A DNA stretch of 64,000 nucleotides from Lunularia cruciata (lineage: Eukaryota > Streptophyta > Marchantiopsida > Lunulariales > Lunulariaceae), in contig OX419756.1 in NCBI GenBank assembly GCA_948567375.1, forward strand, positions 48,002,333-48,066,332, written 5' to 3'. The notes under the pieces are model-generated. The model saw only the letters and a list, made by a program, of their open reading frames with translations. It was not told the origin of the DNA and searched no databases. Numbering within the stretch: the first letter of the stretch is position 1; every line of letters starts with the position of its first letter. The translations under genes were made by a program, and so were the position numbers. Positions 47,164 through 54,527 of this stretch are shown here, in pieces.

Positions 47164-48390
47164 TCTTTGACGCTATCTGAGGCATTGCAGACGACATCCA
47201 TGGTTCCTAGACGTCCCAACGCAAGTGTGGTAGGTGGTGATGGAGTACCTGATGGAGTACCTGATGGAGTACCTGCTAGTCAGCCACCTGCTACTACACA
47301 GACTGAGTCTAGCATGATGTTGGGGGCGGCTCAGCTGATTATGCGGCATCCTTTATTTTCAGCCAGTGACATGTTTACATTGGGAGTTGACCCAGCCCCA
47401 GTGTTCCGGTTGGCTGCCACGTTGTGTGAGAGTAGGGATGGTGCAGTTCCTACTACTAGAGCAGAGGTGGTTGGTAGTGGAGCTGACTTGGTTGAGGAGC
47501 ATGGGATCCGTTCAGCGACCAGTGGTTTATGGCAGGCAGCAGCGGCTAGACTGGAGGAGTTGCCAGCTAGACCGGCCTTTGAGAGAGCGCGGTTTACACC
47601 TGGTGTTGTCCTATTGGATAACCAAAGGGGGATCTTTCATTTGGTGGGACCTTCAGGGAAGGTCTATACACCACAGAGAGTCTTGTTAGACTCTGGTGCG
47701 CAGCCCCTTATGTTGGGGAAGGCTGCAGTTGTTGGTCTGGAGTTACGGAAGACCGATGTGGAGAGGTGTCCATTTCAGATCCAGACATCTCTAGGTGGTG
47801 GTTCGACACAGTACATCACACATGGGGAGCTTGTTGTCCAGGTTCAGCCTGGTCATCCAACTGATAGCTCGGTGGTGAGAGCTCAAGCTATTGCGACGAT
47901 AGCTGAGTCCTATGATGTGCTAGTTGGGGGAGCAGTGTTATACCCTATGGGTTTCAGTATTGACTATTGGGAGGAGACAGCCTCTTATAGACCTGGTTGG
48001 CAGTCTGGTGAGGGACGGGTATGTCGCCTACTAGTACGCTTCAGTAGTGGCAGTCTTGGCTCACTACAGTCCGGGACCATGGCAGCATCAGTTTTGGCTT
48101 TCAGCGGTGCAGTTACTTGGCCTGGTGACTTGTTAGAGGGGAACGCCCATGCAGAGGATACTCCAGTACCAGAGGAGATCACTCGGCTATGGAGTACGAG
48201 TGGGATTGTTCCATCCACCTTGGATGTTCCATTGTGGAGTTCAGAGGAGGCATTGCAGCAGCATGCAGATCAGTTGGTGCAGCAGGCTTGGAGTGGAGCC
48301 TTCGTACCATCAGGGGATGAGTGTGAGGATGAGCCTCCAGAGGCGATTGCTTTGACACCTCTGGATACCACACTCATTGCTTGGCAGTAT
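47164..48390 (+). CDS. young M aspartic protease and linker
   Basis: VLLDSGAQPLMLGKAAVVGL holds the catalytic Asp-Ser-Gly (Asp 47689-47691), and YDVLVGGAVLYPMGFSIDYW corresponds to the usual closing motif. It is read in the Gag frame, so it would be made at Gag level. A tripled GVPD unit (DGVPDGVPDGVPA) lies near the start. A linker of about 130 residues of unknown role, rich in Glu/Trp, leads to the methyltransferase. Confidence 0.7.
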
Positions 48391-49345
48391 CCAGTAGAGG
48401 GGATATGTCTATTAGAGTTGTTTGGTGGGATCAGCACCGGACTAGCTGCGGTGTTACAGGCGGGTATCCGAGTACAGAGGTACTTGTATGTAGAGAGAGA
48501 TGAGACTGTTAGGCGAGTCTCTCTACATCATGTGGCACACTTGGCCTATCGGTATCCGGAGTTATTACCGATGTCAGCAGTCAGAGGTTACCAGAAGGCC
48601 TTACTAGGAGACATTTCCTTACTGGGGGCGCATGACCTAGATAGACATGGGCCTATCCACTTGGTGATTTCTGGATGGCCATGTCAGGGACATACACGTG
48701 CGGGCCGCGGTTTGGGTCTTCAGGATCCTCGTTCTGGTGTGTTTTGGGAGATGTTACAGATACTACGACATCTCCAGGTTCATCAGTCTGTTTCTCCAGC
48801 TTACCTTTTGGAGAACGTTCCATTGATGGGTGATTCTCGCACTAGAGTGGTGGCGAGTACACATCAGGTCCATTCTTGGATGGGACCTGCTGTATTGTTA
48901 GATGCAGCCAGAGTGGGATCACGGGCTCATCGTCTTCGTCTTTGGTGGACGAACCTTTTACCCAGAGAGGTTCTACAACGTAGTTATGATGGGATTCAGC
49001 GACTTGACCACATCCTTGTTGATGATATCTTGGATGTTGGGCGTCAGTCTCAGACAGTGGTAGTGGCTGATAGGTCACCTATGGCAGTGGTGAACCTAGT
49101 TGGACAGCCTAGAGCTGCATTTCCCACACTCATGAGTTTCCCAGGCTCTCATGCTTTTCGAGAGGGAGGACCTGGACTTGTTTGGGACTCACAGTTACAG
49201 CAGTTGGTGGAGCCCAATGCTGATGAGAGAGAGCGGGCGATGGGTTTTTGCACCGGTATTACTGCTATTCCAGCAGTGTCAGAGGCATCCAGGCGTTAGG
49301 TGTTAGGTCAAGCTATGGACCTGAACTGTTTGACCTGGATTGTGA
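48391..49345 (+). CDS. young M cytosine-5 DNA methyltransferase domain
   Basis: Would transfer a methyl group from S-adenosylmethionine to C5 of cytosine in DNA. Motifs in the usual order: I (LLELFGGISTG), II (YVERDE), III (LLGDISLL), IV (ISGWPCQGHT, catalytic Cys 48682-48684), VI (LLENVPL), VIII (RAHRLRLWW), a recognition region, IX (ERERAMGFCTG) and X (VLGQAMD). The unpermuted order rules out a DRM-type enzyme, whose motifs are rearranged; the nearest eukaryotic type is not clear to me, perhaps DNMT3-like. A TAG at 49297-49299, just before motif X, breaks this copy; older copies have CAA there. It lies between protease and RT, in frame with Gag. Confidence 0.88.
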
Positions 49346-49683
49346 GCCTTGGTTTGGCAGAGCAGCGTAGGATGCGCTTGATAGGCATCACCACTCGGAC
49401 ACTTGTGAGCCCTGTGCCTATCGAGATGATTCAGGCACATGCTGGGGGCGATGGACCGAGTGGACATGGTATTCTTGGGACACATCCAGTAGCTACTAGG
49501 GAGAGTGGTCTACTTGGAGTCCATCCAGGTGAGCGTGGGCTACTTGGATTACACCCTTGGTCCACCTGGGATGCAGCCAGAGGATGTATGGAGCTTGCAG
49601 CCAGAGTGGAGGGAGTTTTTCACACAGAGGTTGGGACCTCTAGTGGTCGGGAGCATGACACCATTGCTCCCAAGGGCCCAGTG
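49346..49683 (+). CDS. young M linker after the methyltransferase
   Basis: About 110 residues ending at the conserved TAG. It contains three spaced copies of a G-x-LG-x-HP unit (GILGTHP, GLLGVHP, GLLGLHP). No known domain. Traces of the HP repeats remain in the older copies. Confidence 0.5.
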
Positions 49684-49692
49684 TAGCAGCCA
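49684..49692 (+). promoter_or_regulatory. probable programmed stop readthrough signal, UAG-CAG-CCA
   Basis: The stop plus the next two codons match the UAG-CAR-YYA context known for leaky stops in plants. The same nine bases occur at 36244-36252 and 10960-10968. The frame is the same before and after. Readthrough would set the ratio of Gag-protease-methyltransferase to the full Gag-Pol product. Confidence 0.7.
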
Positions 49693-52600
49693 GTCAGTAC
49701 GTCTTCCACTCCTACTACAGTTACAGAGGATACTTGGGAGCCAGATCTTGGACCCAAGCTTACTGGAGAGGAAAGACGGAGGGTTTGGAGGTTCTTGAGG
49801 AGTCACACGAGTTGTTTTGCCTTCAGTATGAAGGATTTGGGTGCTCTGAAGGGACCTGGTATACGGATTGAGCTGACTAGCGACACACCTGTTTTCCGAC
49901 GTCCTTATCGATATAGTGAGATGGAGAGGACATTGATTCAGAGCCGGAGTAGTGACCTTTTTGAGGCTGGTTTGGTGGAGATTTCACATGGAGAGTATGC
50001 ATCAGCGACAGTGATGCCAGCCAAGAAGGATATGCATGGCAACTATACAGATAGGCGGATGTGTGGAGATTACCGTCCTATCAACCAACAGACCAGGGCT
50101 GATCGGTATGCCATGCCTACACCGGAGGAGATTTTTGATGCAATTGGGCATGCAAAGGTCTTCAGTACTTTGGATCTTTGAGCGGGATATCATCAGTTGC
50201 CGATCAGGGAGGAGGATAAGTCCAAGACAGCATTTTGGGCTATTGATCCTCACGGCAAGGATGTGTTATATCAGTGGAGATTCTTACCATTTGGGTTGAA
50301 GAATGCTCCTGCTGAGTTCCAGAGGGTCATGGATAGGATCCTAGCTGGACTGGATTTTGCTCGGTGCTATATTGATGACATTTTGGTGTATAGCACTACT
50401 GTGGAGGAGCATGAGCGACAATTGTTGGAGGTGTTTGAGAGGTTGAGATCTCATGGACTCAAATTACATCCTGGGAAGTGTAGGTTCTTCCATGAGCAAG
50501 TTGAGTATTTGGGTCACACTATCTACCCCGGAGGACTTGGTGTCCAGCAGACCAAGGTGGAGGCTATTGCACGTATTCCTCGGCCTACGGATGTGAGCAG
50601 AGTGCGAGCATTCCTTGGGTTGGCAAACTTCTATCGCCGCTATGTTAGAGGATTTAGTGTCATTGCCAAGGCCTTGACAAAGCTGACCAAGCTTACACAG
50701 GAGTGGTGGTGGGGAGATGAGCAGGAGAGAGCTTTTGTAGAGCTCAAGGAGAGGTTGACATCTGCTCCTATTTTGAGGAGACCGATCAGGGGACGACCAT
50801 TTCAGGTTCACACTGATTGGAGTATGTTGGGGCTTGGAGCGGTGCTCACCCAGCATGATGATGAGGAGAAGGATTTTGTGGTGGCCTATGCTAGTCGCTC
50901 CAACAATTCAGCGGAGGTGAAGTATAGTTCATATGAGGGAGAGTGCTTGGCAGCAGTTTGGGCAGTAGCACATTTCCGATGTTACCTATTTGGTAACCCC
51001 TTCACTCTCATCACTGATCATCAGCCGCTGAAGTGGTTGATGGAGTCCGACAAGCTTTCAAGGAAGCTTGCACGATGGGCTTTGATTTTACAGGAGTATG
51101 ATTTCACGGTTGTTCACAGACCTGGAGTGGTGAACCGTGATGCAGATGGGTTGAGTAGAAACCCATGTCCCAGCCAGCAGGATCAGACCGGAGCACGTTG
51201 GCATGGTGAGACAGATGAGGAGATGGTGCCAGGTTGGCATGCATCGGCCTTTCTGTGTATATTTGCAGAGACTTTGGTGGTATCTCTCTCAGCGCATACA
51301 GGAGGAGTTATTGAGGTCACAAATCCAGAGAGTGAAGATATTGGTACAGTTCAGCGAGACATTCATGATGATGTCTTAGTGATGGACTATCTTCGCACTG
51401 GTGTTGTGGGTGGCACAGTTGGGGCCAAGGAGAGAGACCGTGTTCTTCAGCGAGCCAGACGGTTCAGATTGGAGGGTAGACACCTTTTGCGTGTATGGGA
51501 GGATGGTAGAGTGCAAGTAGTACCACTTCCATCACAGAGACCACAGTTGGTCCGTCATGCTCATGAGGAGCTAGGACATTTTGGAGTAAAGCGTACATAT
51601 AGCTTACTCCAGAGTCATTATTGGTGGCGCGGTATGCAGACCAAGGTACAGCAGTTTGTTGCCAGATGTGTGGTTTGTGACCGAGTTAGAGCATCATTCA
51701 ATGCTCCTACGCCACAGTTACACCCATTACCTATCATGGGATTGGGTTACCGTTGGAGTTTGGACTTCACCGGACCTTTACCGCTGACTGTGAGACATCA
51801 TCGGTATGTTTTGGTGATGGTGGAGCACTTCTCCAAGTGGATTGAGTTGGTGGCACTTCCTGACAAGTCTAGTGAAGGGACAGCTTACTCGTTCTTGGAT
51901 CGAGTTCTTAGTCATTTTGGTGCACAAGCTGAGGTTTTGACTGATCAGGGTACAGAGTTCTTGGGAGAGTTTCAGGTCTTGTGTGACAAGGCTTTGATTG
52001 ATCATCGTACTACATCCCGAGATCACCCTGAGGCAGATGGCTTAGCAGAGAGAGTGGTTCAGACGGTGAAGAGAGGATTGCAAAAGTATGGTTTGCAGAG
52101 AGGCCACTTGGGAGATTGGGATCTCCAATTACCTTGGTTGGCCATGGGCTATCGGTTCAGCCGGCAAGCCTCCTTAGCATCCTTCTCTCCATACTTTCTA
52201 CTCTATGGACGAGATCCAGATTTACCTGCAGCCATTCGTCGAGATGCTACTGTAGTTTTGGACTTGGATGACCCCGATGTATGGAGGAGCGCATGTTCTC
52301 AGCGGGCAGAGATCTTTCGGAGAGTGATGCCGATGGCCTTTGAGAACTTGGCGATTGCTCAGCATAGAGATACTTTACGCTATGCTACCATTCGAGGAGG
52401 AGGTTATAGACCCTCGATCCGTCGATTTCATCCAGGCGACTATGTATATCTACAGCAGACAGCACCAACGACACTTGATGTTTCTACAGGCCGCACTATC
52501 TTGAGAGTGCGCGAGGTTTTGCCATCTGGAGTCCTTGTGTTAGAAGGACGTGATGGTGTTGTTTGGAAGGATCATGTGCGCAATTGTGCGCCATGCCACC

Positions 52601-52800
52601 TCCCAAACATTGATGGTACTATGGACCCAAGCTTGGCACTTGTACGTGCAGGCTTGAGGTGTATGTTATGTGGCTCTTCTGGTGGAGCTGCTACTATGTT
52701 AGTGTGTGATAGCTGTTTGAGAGGATGGCATATGGCATGTATGACTCCTCCCCTCACGGTGGTTCCTCAGGGACAGTGGTTATGTCCTAGATGGACTTGA
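49687..52800 (+). CDS. pol: young M reverse transcriptase, RNase H, integrase and PHD finger
   Basis: Copies the RNA into DNA and inserts it. RT: YASATVMPAKKD, YRPINQQTRADRYAMPTPEE, LPFGLKNAPAEFQRVMD, CYIDDILVY. RNase H: VHTDWSMLGLGAVL, SYEGECLAAVWA, TDHQPLKWL, NRDADGLSR. Integrase: His/Cys domain ending CVVC; core Asp 51763, Asp 51943, Glu 52048. The C-terminal part leads into a PHD finger. No chromodomain. A TGA at 50179-50181, in the second conserved RT block, is CAA in the second copy and so probably CGA originally; it inactivates this copy. Confidence 0.9.
52645..52800 (+). CDS. PHD finger at the C-terminus of the young M polyprotein
   Basis: Zinc-binding pattern C4-H-C3: CMLC, CDSC, GWHMAC and WLCP, with the Trp before the seventh ligand as in PHD fingers, which typically bind histone H3 tails. 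The eighth ligand should be in CPRC; here it is CPRW (TGG 52792-52794), while all three older copies have TGT. So the finger is complete in the family and has lost one ligand in this copy. It stands where chromoviruses have a chromodomain. Confidence 0.82.
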   Translation, partial: RAGLRCMLCGSSGGAATMLVCDSCLRGWHMACMTPPLTVVPQGQWLCPRWT

Positions 52801-52956
52801 CCTATAGCTAGTTCATTCTTTATATGGTATAGATTGCAGACAGGCGACTAATGATGGGGCTCCATAGCACCCGGCCTCCTGATCTTTGCCCATTAGAGGG
52901 TATACCATATACTTAGAGTAGATGGCTATCTGGAGTTAGAGGGACCTAACCGCCAG

Positions 52957-52968
52957 CTAAGGGGGCGA
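52957..52968 (+). promoter_or_regulatory. polypurine tract of the young M element
   Basis: CTAAGGGGGCGA lies directly before block B1. In LTR elements this tract primes plus-strand DNA, and the base after it is the first base of the LTR. By that rule the LTR starts at B1, not at A2. Confidence 0.65.
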
Positions 52969-53074
52969 TTGTGGCACTTTAGAGTCTATGTATGACTTAT
53001 GTGTGAGTTGTGCTTTTATAGTGTATGATGTTGACAGCAATGTATGTTGTGTAGCGATGTATATACGCACGACA
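52969..53074 (+). repeat. young M element, repeat B1
   Basis: 106 bp, TTGTGGCAC to GCACGACA, identical to B2 by eye. With the next two bases and A2 it forms GACA-GC-TGTC, a 10-bp palindrome at the junction. Confidence 0.93.
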
Positions 53075-53076
53075 GC

Positions 53077-53525
53077 TGTCACGCCATTTGTAGTTCCGCA
53101 TCTAGATGCTCGGACACTGGAGTTCTAGTGATGGTAGTTAGAGTTATTCTAGCTGTTTCTCAGGGACTACTTTCCGACGGTCAGATTTTGTGTTTGGGGT
53201 ACTGACTTCACGGTGGGGCCCACCATCACTTTGCACCGTTTGCACCGTCGAGTGTGCCGTCAGCGGGACCGTTAGGGTTTCAGGGCTAGCTCGAGTCTAG
53301 GGGGTATAGTTTCGAAGTGAGCTCCAGAGAGCTCACTTCTCTGATGTTGAGCCTTCGAGTTCCTGGCTATGGTGGACAGAGGCCGGCGAGCGTCACCTGG
53401 ATTCTCTATGCTTGAGTGGGTGTGGCTTGACTGTAATCAGTGCCCAGTTGTTGGCAGTTTATAGAGTGACAGATCAAGTACTGATCTGAGTTGAGTTGAG
53501 TTGAAAGTGTTAAGCAATCTGATTA
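53077..53525 (+). repeat. young M element, repeat A2
   Basis: 449 bp, same length as A1, with the 11-bp hairpin at 53314-53339. It ends GATTA and passes directly into B2 with no extra base. Confidence 0.93.
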
Positions 53526-53631
53526 TTGTGGCACTTTAGAGTCTATGTATGACTTATGTGTGAGTTGTGCTTTTATAGTGTATGATGTTGACAGCAATGT
53601 ATGTTGTGTAGCGATGTATATACGCACGACA
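53526..53631 (+). repeat. young M element, repeat B2 (3' terminus)
   Basis: 106 bp, ends GCACGACA at the AAGT duplication. No B copy is present at the 5' end. Confidence 0.93.
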
Positions 53632-53886
53632 AAGTTCAACATCAAAGAAGTGAACTCTTTAAAGTTGCACTTCAAAGTTATACCTTTGCTTGACTTGGAT
53701 CTCCCACCCTAATGGCCTATTTGATGGTGCAAGGGATTATAGGTCACACAAAGTGATCAATAACCCTAACACTAAATTTGGCTGTCGCTAAGTAGTCTCT
53801 AAACAACTATTGATATAACTCTGACCGCCAATACTATCACTCCAACATCCGGGCAAACTAGCTTTGGTATTGCAAATATCGTGATA
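53632..53886 (-). repeat. M-old repeat A1, remaining part (5' terminus)
   Basis: Continues block A from 43699 after the young insertion and ends CGTGATA at the TATA duplication (53887-53890). Confidence 0.75.
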
Positions 53887-54485
53887 TATAATGAAAAAAT
53901 GAAAATTTGATATTTGTTAATAGACTCACCTTGAATGTAGCAATATCTATCTAATTTACTTATTACTATTGTGGATCTCAACATCTATATGGTACAAATC
54001 ATGAAATTTTATCAGCCACACTCCAATAAAATTTATTTCTTTATTCCATGGAGAATGCAGCACAAGCAATGCTCAACAATGTGATGAAAGTGAACCATTT
54101 CTTAAACAAAAGCATACTTATTTAGCTCTTAAGCACAAGGTAAAGAATGCTAATATTCCTATATCAACTTCTTCAAGACGGGTAAACTGACATGTGTCTT
54201 TTGGTATGGGTATTGTCTCAAATGTCACTTTAAGTTATACTAGCTCCGGTTTTAAGTTTTCATATATGCTCACAAAATCTTGCTTGGTAGGATTTATATC
54301 ATGTCTTACACTCGATATATATACATACATATAATGGTTATACATGACTTCAAATTCGGACACAAACTTTAACGTAAGTTTTAAGACGGGAGCACAAACT
54401 ACAAGTTGATCTACGCAACGAGGAATTGACAAGGAACATGAGAGATTGCTCATGGGCATAAAATCTGCCTCATTATTTTATTTTA

Positions 54486-54489
<4 letters not shown>

Positions 54490-54527
<38 letters not shown>
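54490..54527. repeat. (TTA)n microsatellite
   Basis: About 12 uninterrupted trinucleotide units, preceded by a T-rich run. Confidence 0.95.

Larger units (their letters stand above)
45682..52800 (+). pseudogene. young M polyprotein: Gag-protease-C5 methyltransferase / RT-RNase H-integrase-PHD
   Basis: One frame of 2373 codons from ATG (MDEIYGASKG) to TGA. Domains by approximate residue: Gag 1-490 with knuckles CWTCGGPHHRREC and CEHCHRFGHTSDRC; protease DSG at 670; methyltransferase 905-1220; linker; UAG at 49684; RT with YIDD at 1563; RNase H; integrase D2028, D2088, E2123; PHD from 2327. In-frame stops: 45790, 47161, 49297, 49684 (all TAG) and 50179 (TGA). Older copies have CAG or CAA at 47161 and 49297, one has CAA at 45790 and one at 50179, so these four look like C-to-T decay. 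The TAG at 49684 is in every copy that keeps the site. Confidence 0.9.
43700..53631 (+). mobile_element. young family-M element: methyltransferase- and PHD-coding Ty3/gypsy with split direct repeats
   Basis: 9.9 kb, TGTCACGCC to GCACGACA, target duplication AAGT (43696-43699, 53632-53635). Order: A1 (449 bp), leader, polyprotein 45682-52800, purine tract, B1 (106 bp), GC, A2 (449 bp), B2 (106 bp). A1 and A2 differ at 7 of 449 positions, all transitions in CG or CHG sites; B1 and B2 are identical by eye. So it inserted recently, into repeat A1 of M-old. Five stops interrupt the coding frame; the one at 49684 looks programmed, the other four look like decay. Confidence 0.92.
8167..53886 (-). 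mobile_element. outermost family-M Ty3/gypsy element (M-old), host of the whole nest
   Basis: The left end starts TGTTGTG and the right end finishes CGTGATA, decayed forms of the family ends. Both are flanked by TATA (8163-8166 and 53887-53890). On the minus strand the pieces run right to left: repeat A1 (53886-53632 and 43699-43527); leader and Gag (43526-41610 and 40922-40104); Gag end, protease and methyltransferase (23054-21535); methyltransferase end joined to RT by an internal deletion (18069-17753); RT, RNase H and integrase (17056-15448); integrase end and PHD (9588-9050); then B1, A2 and B2 (9049-8167). Everything between these pieces was inserted later or lost. Every coding part is broken by many substitutions. 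Confidence 0.8.

Noticed and set aside
43700-53631. The split direct repeats suggested a DIRS/PAT-type element with a tyrosine recombinase.
   Set aside because: The polyprotein has a clear DDE integrase and no tyrosine recombinase motif, and copies carry 4-bp target duplications, which DIRS elements lack.
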